DNA of 64,000 nucleotides, from the NCBI RefSeq assembly GCF_013466605.1, contig NZ_CP059162.1:2170001-2234000 (forward strand), in the 5' to 3' direction. Position numbers and translations under genes: made by a program. A model generated the notes under the pieces. That model worked only from the letters and a program-made list of their open reading frames with translations, searched no databases and had not been told where the DNA came from. This DNA is from Pseudomonas chlororaphis subsp. aurantiaca (lineage in GTDB: Bacteria > Pseudomonadota > Gammaproteobacteria > Pseudomonadales > Pseudomonadaceae). This document shows, one piece after another, positions 24,441-33,989 of the stretch; the first letter of the stretch is position 1, and each line of letters starts with the position of its first letter.

Positions 24441-25295
24441 ATGTTCGATGTTCTGTTGCTCAAGACCTTTGTGACGGTGGTGGACGAGGAAGGCTTCAGC
24501 CGTGCGGCTGAACGGCTGCATCTGACGCAGTCGGCGGTCAGCGGGCATCTGCGGCGCCTGGAAGAGCTGGTCGGCAAGCCGCTGTTGACCCGTACCACGC
24601 GTTCCCAGCATTTGACTGTCGATGGCGAGCGCCTGATGGCCTATGCCCGCGCCATCCTCGCCTTGAACCGCGATGCCTGGGCCGAGCTGACGCGTTTGCC
24701 GTTTCACGGCCGGGTGCGGATCGGCATGTCCGAGGACTTTGTAGAGCCCCGCCTGCTGCGCCTTTTGCAGGAGTTCGCGGCGCAGTACCCGGGCATGGAA
24801 ATCGATATCCAGGTGAATATTCCCGGCACGCTGCTGGAGCGCATGCAGCAGGGCGGTCTTGAGGTGGTCATCGGTTCGCTGTGTGAAACCCGTGAGTCGG
24901 GCCTGCTGCTGTGGCAGGAACCGCTGGTGTGGGCTAGCTCCGCGTATCTGGCTGGTCGTTTTCCGACGCCGCTACCGCTGGCGCTGTTTCCCGAGCCATG
25001 CCCTTATCGGGCGGTGGCCCTGCAGCGTCTGGCGCAAGCGGGAATCGCCCAGCGTACGGCAATGCTTTGCCCCAGCAACGCGGCGTTGCGCACGGCGGCC
25101 CTGTCCGGGTTTGCGGTGGCGCCGATAGCGACCAGTCAGTTGGGGCAGGGGCTTGCGGTGTTAGGGGCAGAACATGGTTTGCCGGCATTGCCCGACGCGG
25201 AGTTTCGGCTGTTCACGGCCAAGGATGCCGATCAGGACATAGTGGCCGCGTTGTCCCAGGTGATAGTGGCCTATTGTGCGGCGCGGCGGGTCTAG
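24441..25295 (+). CDS. LysR-family transcriptional regulator (next to azoR)
   Basis: A 284-residue protein with a LysR-type helix-turn-helix at residues 3-60 ('SRAAERLHLTQSAVSGHLRRLEELVGKPLLTRTTR') and a substrate-binding-like domain in the rest. It is divergent from azoR, the classical LysR layout, so it probably binds the 94-base spacer and controls azoR and itself. The start is set at the ATG 24441 because the family begins about there; a TTG 18 bases upstream is in frame but lacks a ribosome site. The effector is unknown. Confidence 0.88.
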   Translation: MFDVLLLKTFVTVVDEEGFSRAAERLHLTQSAVSGHLRRLEELVGKPLLTRTTRSQHLTVDGERLMAYARAILALNRDAWAELTRLPFHGRVRIGMSEDFVEPRLLRLLQEFAAQYPGMEIDIQVNIPGTLLERMQQGGLEVVIGSLCETRESGLLLWQEPLVWASSAYLAGRFPTPLPLALFPEPCPYRAVALQRLAQAGIAQRTAMLCPSNAALRTAALSGFAVAPIATSQLGQGLAVLGAEHGLPALPDAEFRLFTAKDADQDIVAALSQVIVAYCAARRV

Positions 25296-25347
25296 CCTTC
25301 GGCTTCAGCAGCGCGACTGCCCGAAGGGGCAGTCGCTTGAGCGGAGG

Positions 25348-25836
25348 TCAGAGATCCAGGCCTTCCTGGATCACCGACAGCAGGGTGTCTTCATTGAGTT
25401 CGAGCGGGTCCGGCCTGGTTTTACCGGGACCTGGAACCGTCTGGATCAGCCAGTGCCCCTCGCCATGCTCGCTGCCGCTGCGCAGCATATAGCGCTCCGG
25501 GCCTTTGCCATGGATTTCGACACGCCCGGCGCCACCCGTGGTGAAGCGGGCGATGGGGTCGAGGAGGATGCTCTGATGGTTGCCCTCGATCAGCAGTTGA
25601 TCGATGGCATAGTTGAAGGTGGCACCAGAGGGGTGGCTCTCGAACACGCGAGTGGGGACGCGCCGGATATTCAGGCCGACCTCTGACAGGGGGGTCAGCC
25701 AGGTCTCGACCTGGTGGTACATCTCATAGACCTGCGCAGGCCACAGCTCAATGGCTTTGTCTGCCGAGATGTCTTCCTTGGCCCAGCCGTCCTGTTTTTG
25801 TTTCAGCCTTGCGGCGAGTTCATCGACCTTACTCAT
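25348..25836 (-). CDS. Conserved-looking hypothetical protein
   Basis: A 162-residue soluble protein. The N-terminal 75 residues are helical ('LAARLKQKQDGWAKEDISADKAIELWPAQVYEM'), and the rest alternates strands ('GRVEIHGKGPERYML', 'GHWLIQTVPGPG'). There is no signal peptide, membrane segment or familiar motif. It is a single-gene unit between the LysR gene, convergent to it, and the diguanylate cyclase gene, divergent. Codon use is that of the host. No function can be assigned. Confidence 0.75.
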   Translation of the reverse strand: MSKVDELAARLKQKQDGWAKEDISADKAIELWPAQVYEMYHQVETWLTPLSEVGLNIRRVPTRVFESHPSGATFNYAIDQLLIEGNHQSILLDPIARFTTGGAGRVEIHGKGPERYMLRSGSEHGEGHWLIQTVPGPGKTRPDPLELNEDTLLSVIQEGLDL

Positions 25837-26086
25837 TCCGATTTCCTATCGCGATGTGAGGGTAAGTGTAGTCTCTGAAGGTACTTTACCTTGGCGGACG
25901 GTGACCAGCGATTCATGACCATCTGCCGATGCTTGTATTGTGACGAGGTGTTTTCTATATATCCCTGATGGGCATCAGAAAAATGCTCTACATTTTCAGA
26001 CGGTGCCACCCTGAATTGTCCGCTATTACCTCTTAGGATTGGCCAGCCCGGCTGCATCGCATGCCTTACCTTGCCAGGATGATGCT

Positions 26087-27649
26087 TTGCCTATCCCGAT
26101 TCACGATCCTCACCATTCTTCCGATCGAACCTTGAAGCGGCTTCCGCTGCTCAAGGCCGCGGTAGTATTCATTTCGATGGTTTGCCTGTGCCTGTGCGGC
26201 CTGCTTTATCTGCAGCTGGCGCAGTCCTATCACTACGATATGGCGCGGGCGCAGGTCGCCTCGTCGAACCTGACCCGGGCCATGGCACAACAGGCCGAGG
26301 ACACCTTCATCGAGGCCGACCTGGTGCTGGCCAGCCTGGCCGACTGGATTCAGAAAGACGGTTACGGCCCGGCGCAGAAGCCTTTCTTGCAGAAGATCTT
26401 TGCGCAGAGGGCGCAGGCGCTCAAACAGGTGCATGGCCTGTTCCTGTTCGACCGGGCAGGGCAATGGGTGGTCACCTCGTTCGATCGCTTGCCACGCGGC
26501 GAAGGCGTGGCCAATCGGGACTACTTCCGCTTTCATCAGCAGAACACTTCCTTGCTGGCTCATGTCGGGCCGGCGATCCGCAGCCGGGAAAACGGTGAGT
26601 GGATCATTCCGTTGACGCGGCGTCTGAACGACAGGCAGGGCAATTTCGAAGGCGTATTGCTGGCCGGCATCAGGCTGGCCTATTTCGACCAGTTCTTCAA
26701 AAGCTTCGATATCGATGACAGCGGCACCATGTTCCTCGCCCTGTCCGATGGCACCTTGCTGGCGCGGCGTCCGCTGGAGGAGCGGCAGATCGGCGCATCC
26801 CTGGCTCGCGGGGAGATTTTCAGCAAGTACTTGCCCGAGGCGCCCTCGGGCACGGCCATGATTCGTTCGCTGGTCGACAGAGAGATGCGGCTCTACGGCT
26901 ATCGGCAGTTGGAGGCCTACCCGCTGGTGGTGGGCGCGGCCAGCTCGAAGGACGCGGTCCTCAAGGACTGGTATGCCAGCGCCTACCAGTCCAGCGCCAT
27001 TGTCGCCCTGGTGCTGCTGGGCATCGGCCTGTTCGGCTGGGTGTTCGTGCATCAGCTGCGCAACGGCGAACGCATCGAGGCGGACCTGCGGGCCGCGCAG
27101 GCGGCGCTGGAGGTGATCGCGACCCATGACAGCCTGACCGGCCTGGCCAATCGCCGGCTGCTCGAGCGGGCGCTGGAGACCGAGTTCGGGCGCGGAGGGC
27201 GGCAGGCGAGCCCGCTGAGCCTGATCATGCTCGATATCGATTTCTTCAAGCGCTACAACGACACCTACGGCCATGTCGCCGGGGACCAGTGCCTGGCCGA
27301 GGTGGCGCAGGTGCTGAGGGATTGCTGCCAGCGCAAGGCCGACCTGGCGGTGCGTTATGGCGGGGAGGAATTCGTGGTGCTGTTGCCCGACACCGAGATG
27401 CCGGGCGCCCTCGCCATGGCCGAGCAGATTCGTCGTAGCGTCATGGAAAAACACATCCCGCACACCGGCTCGCCCTTTGGCCAGGTCACTCTCAGCCTGG
27501 GGTGCCACTGCTTCGTGCCGAGCGGGCGCGACAGCATCGAGGCGTTCCTCGAGCACGCCGATGCCGCGCTGTATCAGGCCAAGAAGTCCGGGCGCAATCA
27601 GGTGGCGATCGAGAGCGTCAACCAGCCGTTGGCGCGCTCGGACCGCTGA
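26087..27649 (+). CDS. Membrane-bound diguanylate cyclase (dCache-GGDEF)
   Basis: About 520 residues. Two membrane helices ('AAVVFISMVCLCLCGLLYL' and 'SSAIVALVLLGIGLFGWVF') enclose a periplasmic domain of roughly 260 residues with dCache-like features ('HGLFLFDRAGQWVVTS', 'NRDYFRFHQ'). The C-terminal GGDEF domain has the active motif GGEEF and an inhibitory I-site RKAD five residues before it, so it should make cyclic-di-GMP with product feedback. The start is uncertain: TTG 26087 has AGGA at good spacing, while TTG 26039 in the same frame has AGGA directly against it. Both are rare start codons; no ATG is available at the N-terminus. Confidence 0.88.
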   Translation: MPIPIHDPHHSSDRTLKRLPLLKAAVVFISMVCLCLCGLLYLQLAQSYHYDMARAQVASSNLTRAMAQQAEDTFIEADLVLASLADWIQKDGYGPAQKPFLQKIFAQRAQALKQVHGLFLFDRAGQWVVTSFDRLPRGEGVANRDYFRFHQQNTSLLAHVGPAIRSRENGEWIIPLTRRLNDRQGNFEGVLLAGIRLAYFDQFFKSFDIDDSGTMFLALSDGTLLARRPLEERQIGASLARGEIFSKYLPEAPSGTAMIRSLVDREMRLYGYRQLEAYPLVVGAASSKDAVLKDWYASAYQSSAIVALVLLGIGLFGWVFVHQLRNGERIEADLRAAQAALEVIATHDSLTGLANRRLLERALETEFGRGGRQASPLSLIMLDIDFFKRYNDTYGHVAGDQCLAEVAQVLRDCCQRKADLAVRYGGEEFVVLLPDTEMPGALAMAEQIRRSVMEKHIPHTGSPFGQVTLSLGCHCFVPSGRDSIEAFLEHADAALYQAKKSGRNQVAIESVNQPLARSDR

Positions 27650-27652
27650 CGG

Positions 27653-28243
27653 TCAGGCTTGGGCCTGATCCGGGTAGGCCAACTTGTGTTCGAGGTGTTG
27701 CCTCACCTGCGGCCACTCATCGTCGATGATGCTGAAGCGCACCGAGTTGCGCTTGCGGCCATCGGGCATGATCCGTTCATGACGCACGATGCCTTCCTGT
27801 TTAGCTCCTAGACGCAAAATGGCGTTGCGCGACTTCTCATTGATTTCGTCGGTGGTGAATTGCACCCGCACGCAGCCGAGTACTTCGAAGGCATGGCGCA
27901 GCATCAGGTACTTGGCTTCAGTGTTGACGAAGGTTTTCTGCCAGCGCGTGGCGATCCAGGTGCTACCGATTTCCAGCTTGCGGTTCTTGCGGTCGATCTT
28001 CCAGAAGCGGGTGCAGCCGATCACCTCGTTGCTGGCCTTGAGGACGGTGGCGAAGGGCTGGACTGTGCCAGCATCGCGGCCGCCGAGGGCTATCTGCAAG
28101 TAATCGTTCACAGTCTCGCTGGACGGCACCACGGTGAATGGCAGGTTCCACAACTGGCCATCTCCAGCGGCCTTGACTAGGGCGTCGGCGTCGGAGAGCT
28201 GCAGCGGTCGCAGGAGGATTCGCGGGCCTTCCAGTGTTTCCAT
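27653..28243 (-). CDS. GNAT-family N-acetyltransferase (RimJ/RimL-like)
   Basis: A 196-residue protein. 'GPRILLRPLQLSDADALVKAAGD' is the typical N-terminus of the RimJ/RimL branch, 'IGCTRFWKIDRKNRKLEIGSTWIATRWQKTFVNTEAKYLMLRHAFE' covers the acetyl-CoA-binding region, and 'NEKSRNAILRLGAKQEGIVRHER' is a family signature. Substrates in this branch are protein N-termini or small amines; the true one cannot be read here. The start at 28243 gives the family N-terminus, and a 37-residue extension upstream is low-complexity. Convergent with the cyclase gene, 3 bases apart. Confidence 0.87.
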   Translation of the reverse strand: METLEGPRILLRPLQLSDADALVKAAGDGQLWNLPFTVVPSSETVNDYLQIALGGRDAGTVQPFATVLKASNEVIGCTRFWKIDRKNRKLEIGSTWIATRWQKTFVNTEAKYLMLRHAFEVLGCVRVQFTTDEINEKSRNAILRLGAKQEGIVRHERIMPDGRKRNSVRFSIIDDEWPQVRQHLEHKLAYPDQAQA

Positions 28244-28430
28244 GACAGGTTTTTCCGACAGTGAAGGAGGGGGCTTCGGCCGCCTATTACAGGTGCGCGC
28301 CCAAGCCTTGGCAAGGTCCGTTAATGGGCCGTTTCGAGTAGGGATATTGGCCAAATCAATTGTCGGTTCGGGGCGTTAATGGCTTATACATAGCGCCGAT
28401 ACGCGACACCTCATGCATAAGGACAACCCC

Positions 28431-29267
28431 ATGAGTCAGCCCCACCTGATGAACTTCGCGCTTTACCTGCAACGGCTCGGCTACGACAGCGCACCGCCAC
28501 CGACCCTGGCGACCTTGTGCGAGCTGCAGTTGCGCCACACCAGTACCTTCGCCTTCGAAAGCCTGTCGACCCTGTTGCGCGTGCCGGTACCGATCGACCT
28601 GGCTTCGGTGGAACACAAGGTCCTGCATGAGGGCCGTGGCGGCTACTGCTACGAACTCAACCAGATGTACCTGGTGCTGTTGCAGTACCTGGGCTACGAG
28701 GCGCGCGGCATTACCGGGCGGGTGGTGATGGGCGGGCCGGAAGATGCCTGGCCGGCGCGTACCCACCGCCTGGTGCTGCTGACCCTGGATGGCGTGCGTT
28801 ATGTCTCGGATGTCGGCTTTGGCGGCATGGTGCCTACCGCGCCGCTGCTGCTCGATACCGGGGACGAGCAGGCCACGCCCCACGAGCCCTATCGCATCAC
28901 CGAGCGTGACGGCAGCTACACCCTGCGCGCCAAGGTCGTCGGCGAGTGGCGGGCGATGTATGTGTTCGACTTGCAGCGGCAGGAAGCGGCAGATTACGAG
29001 ATGGGCAACTGGTTCGTCTCGACCCACAAGGACTCACCGTTTCTCGGCCAGCTGAAAGTCGCGCTGATGGGCGAAGGCCTGCGCCGGACCCTCAACAACG
29101 GCAGCTACGCCGTGCATCGCCTGGGCCAGGACAGCGAGCGGCGGCAGATCACCGACCCCGACGAGTTGATTGCCCTGTTGCAGAACGAGTTCGCCATTCG
29201 GGTCCCCCGGCATCCGCGGCTGCGAGAAGTCCTTGGCGAATTACTGGCAGTGCCGCAATCGGCCTGA
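28431..29267 (+). CDS. nat: Arylamine N-acetyltransferase
   Basis: A 278-residue protein. The catalytic Cys lies in 'GRGGYCYELNQMYLVLL' (Cys about residue 73), the family hallmark, with the triad His in 'ARTHRLVLLTL' and Asp in 'YVSDVGFGG'. It transfers acetyl from acetyl-CoA to arylamines and hydrazines and is used in xenobiotic handling. AAGGA precedes the ATG at 28431. It starts 187 bases from the divergent GNAT gene and is followed by about 170 bases without a gene. Size is normal for bacterial NATs. Confidence 0.93.
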   Translation: MSQPHLMNFALYLQRLGYDSAPPPTLATLCELQLRHTSTFAFESLSTLLRVPVPIDLASVEHKVLHEGRGGYCYELNQMYLVLLQYLGYEARGITGRVVMGGPEDAWPARTHRLVLLTLDGVRYVSDVGFGGMVPTAPLLLDTGDEQATPHEPYRITERDGSYTLRAKVVGEWRAMYVFDLQRQEAADYEMGNWFVSTHKDSPFLGQLKVALMGEGLRRTLNNGSYAVHRLGQDSERRQITDPDELIALLQNEFAIRVPRHPRLREVLGELLAVPQSA

Positions 29268-29433
29268 TCGGCCCGGGCTTCAGGGTTCCTCGGTGTCGAG
29301 GCGTAGCTAGAAATCGTCGGTTTCCGCCCAGGTTTGGCGGCGATCGACGAAGGTTTCCATGGAACCCACGGATACGCTGTAGCCCAGCCGGCTGCCCGGG
29401 ACTGGCGAATGCCGAGTAAAGAGGCGGCCCAGG

Positions 29434-29853
29434 TCAACGCCATAAAGGCATCTGCTCATAACCATTCTTCAGCTGCCGGCGATACGTCCAGTGAGTCAGC
29501 AGCGCAATCAATGCACTGTCCAGCAGCCAGAGCGGCATCAGCAAACGCAAGGCTGGGTGAAGGCAGAGCACTCCAGCAATCGTCAATCCCAGCAGCAGGC
29601 TGCTGAGCCAATTGGCAAGCCCCTTGGCGCAGAGCAGGGCGTACAGCGGGGTAAACACCAGCGCCATGGGCAGAAAGCCGAATATCGCGCCGCCGGCGAC
29701 GAACAGGGCAAAGGTCCCGAGGCCAGCCCAGAACCCTTGCCATAGGCTGTCGGCGAAGCTGGCGCTGTACATGGCCAGGACAAAACCCTGCAAGGCCACG
29801 ATCGTGCGGAAGCTGCCATAGGCGAGGCTGAAGCTATTGCGGAGATGATTCAT
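29434..29853 (-). CDS. Small membrane protein of unknown function
   Basis: A 139-residue hydrophobic protein with about four membrane helices ('IVALQGFVLAMYSASFA', 'LGTFALFVAGGAIFGFLPMALVF', 'WLSSLLLGLTIAGVLCL', 'LMPLWLLDSALIALLTHW') and a basic C-terminus. No family is recognised. It is a single gene, convergent to nat and divergent from the purine permease gene. The helices and a plausible ATG make a real gene likely. Confidence 0.7.
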   Translation of the reverse strand: MNHLRNSFSLAYGSFRTIVALQGFVLAMYSASFADSLWQGFWAGLGTFALFVAGGAIFGFLPMALVFTPLYALLCAKGLANWLSSLLLGLTIAGVLCLHPALRLLMPLWLLDSALIALLTHWTYRRQLKNGYEQMPLWR

Positions 29854-30090
29854 TCAAGCGCTTCCATGCGTAGACGAAGGGCGTTGCCTGGGTAGGCGCC
29901 CTTTGGACGCGGGATTCTATCAGGGTGTCTGGCGCAGTGTTCGGGAGGTGAAAGGCGGGAGCTGGCTGTCGGGTATCGCGGTTTTATGAGGTTGGGCTGT
30001 GCTGAATAAAGTGTATACAACTCTATAGACATTTGTCTCTGCTGTTGAATACAGTGTGCCCCATAACAAAAACCAGGGAACCCCCCAACC

Positions 30091-31629
30091 ATGAAAACGC
30101 CCTCTGTTTCACCGCAACGGCCTGAAGATGAAAACCTCGGTCTTGGCGCAAATATGGCTTACGGCCTGCAACATGTTCTGACCATGTACGGCGGTATCGT
30201 TGCGGTGCCTTTGATCGTCGGCCAGGCCGCCGGCCTGGCCCCGGCGGACATCGGTCTGCTGATTGCGGCATCGTTGTTTGCCGGCGGCCTGGCGACACTC
30301 CTGCAGACTCTCGGCCTGCCGTTTTTCGGTTGTCAGTTGCCGCTGGTCCAGGGCGTGTCCTTCTCGGGCGTGGCGACCATGGTGGCGATTGTCAGTAGCG
30401 GTGGCGAAGGGGGCTTCCAGTCGATTCTCGGGGCGGTGATCGCCGCCTCGCTGATCGGTCTGCTGATCACTCCGGTGTTTTCACGCATCACCAAGTTCTT
30501 TCCGCCGCTGGTCACAGGCATCGTGATCACCACCATCGGCCTGACCCTGATGCCGGTGGCCGCGCGCTGGGCCATGGGTGGCAACAGCCATGCGGAAAAC
30601 TTCGGCAGCATGGCCAATATCGGCCTGGCGGCAATCACCCTGGTGTTGGTGTTGCTGCTGAGCAAGATCGGCAGCGCGACCATCTCGCGGCTGTCGATCC
30701 TGCTGGCCATGGTGGTGGGGACGATCATCGCGGTGTTCCTGGGCATGGCCGATTTCTCCATGGTCACCCAGGGGCCGATGTTCGGTTTCCCGGCACCCTT
30801 TCATTTCGGCATGCCGACCTTCCATTTCGCCGCCATCCTGTCGATGTGCATCGTGATCATGGTGACCCTGGTGGAGACCTCGGCCGACATCCTCGCGGTG
30901 GGTGAGATCATCGACACCAAGGTCGACTCCAAGCGCCTGGGCAATGGCCTGCGCGCCGACATGCTGTCGAGCATGATCGCGCCGATCTTCGGTTCCTTCA
31001 CCCAGAGCGCCTTCGCTCAGAACGTCGGGCTGGTGGCGGTGACCGGGATCAAGAGCCGCTACGTGGTGGCCACCGGTGGGGTGGTCCTGGTGATCCTCGG
31101 CCTGCTGCCGTTCATGGGGCGGGTGATTGCGGCTGTGCCGACCTCAGTGCTCGGCGGTGCCGGTATCGTGCTGTTCGGCACCGTGGCGGCCAGCGGTATC
31201 CGGACCCTGTCCAAGGTCGACTACCGCAACAACGTCAACCTGATCATCGTCGCCACCTCGATCGGCTTCGGCATGATTCCCATCGCCGCGCCGAACTTCT
31301 ACGACCATTTCCCAAGCTGGTTCGCCACCATCTTCCATTCCGGCATCAGCTCGTCGGCGATCATGGCCATCGCGCTGAACCTGACTTTCAACCACTTCAC
31401 CCTGGGCAACTCGGACCAGCAATCGGTGTTCGCCGTGGCGTCCGAGCGCACCCTGCGCTACCAGGACCTGGCGGCGCTGCGTGAAGGCGACTATTTCAGC
31501 GGCGGCAAGCTGCACGATGCCGAGGGTAACGAGATCCCAGTGGTGGATACGTCCCATGGCGAGCATTCTGCGGCTACTCATCAGCCCTCGGCCCATGCCT
31601 CGGGCGCGGTCGAAACCAGCAAGGTCTAG
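30091..31629 (+). CDS. NCS2 purine permease (uric acid/xanthine type)
   Basis: A 512-residue integral membrane protein with 12 or more helices. 'GLQHVLTMYGGIVAVPLIVGQAAGL' at residues 26-50 is the entry signature of the nucleobase:cation symporter-2 family. 'QGVSFSGVATMVAI' (residues 86-99) and 'SAFAQNVGLVAVTGIKSRYV' (about 306-325) are the substrate-site regions of the urate/xanthine branch. It is expected to import a purine with protons or sodium. The C-terminal 60 residues are a hydrophilic tail. No purine-catabolism genes lie beside it here, so the substrate remains open. Confidence 0.9.
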   Translation: MKTPSVSPQRPEDENLGLGANMAYGLQHVLTMYGGIVAVPLIVGQAAGLAPADIGLLIAASLFAGGLATLLQTLGLPFFGCQLPLVQGVSFSGVATMVAIVSSGGEGGFQSILGAVIAASLIGLLITPVFSRITKFFPPLVTGIVITTIGLTLMPVAARWAMGGNSHAENFGSMANIGLAAITLVLVLLLSKIGSATISRLSILLAMVVGTIIAVFLGMADFSMVTQGPMFGFPAPFHFGMPTFHFAAILSMCIVIMVTLVETSADILAVGEIIDTKVDSKRLGNGLRADMLSSMIAPIFGSFTQSAFAQNVGLVAVTGIKSRYVVATGGVVLVILGLLPFMGRVIAAVPTSVLGGAGIVLFGTVAASGIRTLSKVDYRNNVNLIIVATSIGFGMIPIAAPNFYDHFPSWFATIFHSGISSSAIMAIALNLTFNHFTLGNSDQQSVFAVASERTLRYQDLAALREGDYFSGGKLHDAEGNEIPVVDTSHGEHSAATHQPSAHASGAVETSKV

Positions 31630-31683
31630 GGCCGATTGATCGAGTCGCCAGGCTGGGCGCATCAGTCCAGGCCTGGCGGCTGG

Positions 31684-32841
31684 TTACTCCGCGACCCGGT
31701 CCGGCAGCCCTTGCCGGACCAGCGACAAGGCGAACAGCACCACCACGGCGGCGGCCGCTGATAGCGCCAAGGGCAGGCCGTGGACGCTACTGCTCATGGC
31801 GCCGCCGCTGAGCAGCGGCCCCAGCAGGCTGCCGATACCCCACAACAACCCCGCACTGGCGTTGGCCGTGACCAGGTCGGGGCCGCTGAATTCCTGGCCG
31901 ATCAGGATGATCGCCAGGGTATACACCCCGCCGGCCGCCGCGCCGAGTATCACCAGGCTCGGCCAGAGCAGCGCCGGGTAGTTCATCAGCAACGGCAGCC
32001 CCAGGCCGATCGCCAACGACACCACGCCGCAGCCCAGGTAGATGGCGGCGCGTCCGGCCTTGTCCGACAGCCAGCCCAGGGGAAACTGGAACGCCGCATC
32101 CCCCAGCAGAATGATACTGACCATCAGCGCCGCGAGTTTGATGGCGTAGCCGTGAGTCGCGGCATAGACCGGAAACAGCGAGAGAATCACCGTATCGAAG
32201 AAGGCGAAGAACAGGATGCCCACGCACAGCGCCGGCGCCACCCGGATAAAGCCCAGTACCGAGAAGCTCTTGTTCTCGGCGTGGGCGGCGACAGGGCGCT
32301 GGCGTGGCAGGGTCAACCAGATCGCCGCAATGGCCAGCAGGTAACCCGCGCTGACGGTGGCGATCACCGCTGGACCTTTGGTGCCGAGCAGGGCCACCAG
32401 GCCCGGGCCAATCATTTGGAATACGGTGAAGCAGGTGGTGTAGACCGCGATCACCCGTCCGCGCACGGTGTCCGCGGCCATCTCGTTGACCCAGGTTTCC
32501 CCCAGGATGATGATCAGCCCGGCGCCGAAGCCCATGACGATCCGCGCCAGCCCCAGGCCGGTGAGGCTGATCCCGGGGATTTCCAGGGCGCCGATGCTGA
32601 AGGCGCACAGGCTGAAACACAGCAGGTAGATCTGCCGGCGGCTGAGTCTCCGGCACAGGCCGTTCACCAGGAAAGCCGACAGCATCATGCCGGCGGCGGG
32701 AAGGGCCGACATGATGCCGATCTGGGTGTTCGAGGCGCCGGCCTGGTACAGGCGCAAGGCAATGACCGGCACGGTGGAGCCGATGCTCAGGCCGACAATC
32801 GAGATGCCGAGGATCAGCGCGGCCAACAGGGTTTTGTTCAT
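31684..32841 (-). CDS. MFS transporter
   Basis: A 385-residue protein with about 12 membrane helices. 'SVGSTVPVIALRLYQAG'-like residues early in the protein, 'VNGLCRRLSRRQIYLLCF' in the loop between helices 2 and 3, and 'GFGAGLIIILGETWVNEM' are typical of the MFS subgroup that resembles YfcJ/YcaD-type carriers. The transported compound cannot be read. The start is placed at ATG 32841; a GTG 9 bases further upstream is possible. Convergent with the purine permease, 54 bases apart. Confidence 0.85.
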   Translation of the reverse strand: MNKTLLAALILGISIVGLSIGSTVPVIALRLYQAGASNTQIGIMSALPAAGMMLSAFLVNGLCRRLSRRQIYLLCFSLCAFSIGALEIPGISLTGLGLARIVMGFGAGLIIILGETWVNEMAADTVRGRVIAVYTTCFTVFQMIGPGLVALLGTKGPAVIATVSAGYLLAIAAIWLTLPRQRPVAAHAENKSFSVLGFIRVAPALCVGILFFAFFDTVILSLFPVYAATHGYAIKLAALMVSIILLGDAAFQFPLGWLSDKAGRAAIYLGCGVVSLAIGLGLPLLMNYPALLWPSLVILGAAAGGVYTLAIILIGQEFSGPDLVTANASAGLLWGIGSLLGPLLSGGAMSSSVHGLPLALSAAAAVVVLFALSLVRQGLPDRVAE

Positions 32842-33403
32842 GGAAGACACCTGCGCCCGACGAGTCGGGCGCTCAAAAAACGGTTTGCGGTGGCGCGGCG
32901 CTTTGGCTTGGACAGGGTTCCGGTTCGACTTACGCAGGCGTAGGCCGGGCCGGGATTCTGCGGTGCAAAGCGGCGGATGAATCGATGCGCGGCAGGCAAG
33001 GGCCGCTGCGGCATCAGCTCCGCGCCGGGTTCGGGCGCAACGGTGGGGTCAGGCGTGAGGGGAGAAGGTGAAGGCGAACAGCACGCTGCGGCGGCGTCGA
33101 TTGATCGCGCAGTCGGATTGCAACATCGCGAAGGTCTGCGATGGGCTCATCGAGAGAACACTGTGAGGGGGCTGTGCGGGGAAAAACATGAGTCGTGACG
33201 GCTGGCATGAGAAGGGGCACAGCCTACTTCAGGCGCTGACGTCAGGCAATCGGAGACAGGCTGGAGTCGGGTGCAGCGCAAACGCGTATCCGCATGCCGA
33301 TCTGGCATGCGGTGAATCGATCTTGGGGGAGGGGACGCTGAACTGATTCGCCGTAGGAGCAGGGCGCTCCTGTAAGTAGTGCTGGCCAATCAGTGTAGGA
33401 AGA
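32842..33403. other. Intergenic stretch with palindromes
   Basis: About 560 bases without a convincing gene. It includes a perfect 9-bp inverted repeat (33290-33312, CCGCATGCC-5-GGCATGCGG) and a REP-like AGGAGC/GCTCCT element near 33,354-33,371. A short frame from 33189 exists but spans the palindrome and has no family likeness. Confidence 0.45.
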
Positions 33404-33479
<76 letters not shown>

Positions 33480-33684
33480 ATTCGGCGTATCTTACTGATT
33501 AAAAAGGAGAAGTCAAGCATCCAAAAACAAAATTTCGCTTGGGTGGGCTTGTTTGGTCCTGGTCATGACGCCAATCCGCGGCTATTTGCCCGTTGGCGGT
33601 TACCGGAACCGCGGTACAGGTCTACCATGGCGCCCCGGCAGTGGTTTCACGCGCTCCCGGCTTCCTGCCGAAAAGGTAACGCTC

Positions 33685-33753
33685 ATGACCCTGTTCAAGT
33701 TTTTACCCGCTGTAGTGCTTGCCCTGTCGCCTCTGTCTGGGGAGGCCCTATGA
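33685..33753 (+). CDS. Short leader-like peptide (22 residues), possible
   Basis: MTLFKFLPAVVLALSPLSGEAL, preceded by AAAAGG 7 bases before its ATG. Its stop overlaps the start of the next gene (ATGA at 33750-33753). The sequence looks like a signal peptide that ends at its cleavage site. It may couple translation to the gene downstream. No function is known and it could be a remnant. Confidence 0.4.
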   Translation: MTLFKFLPAVVLALSPLSGEAL

Positions 33754-33983
33754 GCATCGAGCAAATCAGCCTGCCCAAAGGCGTCGGTCCCCAGGCCATG
33801 AAACTGTGGGACGCCATTACCCAGGCTGGATCGGCCGCTGAATTGAACCGTGCAGGTGGCAAGGCCGAGGGTTTTGTCCTGGGGCTGGAAAGCGCCAAGG
33901 CCATCAAGAGCCAGGTCGCCGAGTCGCTGTATGTGGCCTTCGATGATGCCGCCAGCCAGCGCAGCGCTGAACTGGCCGGTTGA
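33750..33983 (+). CDS. Small helical hypothetical protein
   Basis: A 77-residue soluble helical protein, 'KGVGPQAMKLWDAITQAGSAAELNRAGGKAEGFVLGLESAKAIKSQ'. It begins behind GGGGAGG, a strong ribosome site, in an ATGA overlap with the small upstream frame. A longer frame running in from 33438 would read through the tRNA-Asn gene and is rejected. No family is recognised. Convergent with the small membrane protein gene at 33990, 6 bases apart. Confidence 0.65.
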   Translation: MSIEQISLPKGVGPQAMKLWDAITQAGSAAELNRAGGKAEGFVLGLESAKAIKSQVAESLYVAFDDAASQRSAELAG

Positions 33984-33989
33984 GCGCTC

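Noticed and set aside
26066..27556. A 496-codon frame antisense to the diguanylate cyclase gene
   Set aside because: The plus strand has membrane helices and an intact GGDEF domain, so the antisense frame is a shadow.
33189..33347. Short frame of about 50 codons in the gap before tRNA-Asn
   Set aside because: It spans a perfect palindrome, has no convincing ribosome site and no family resemblance.
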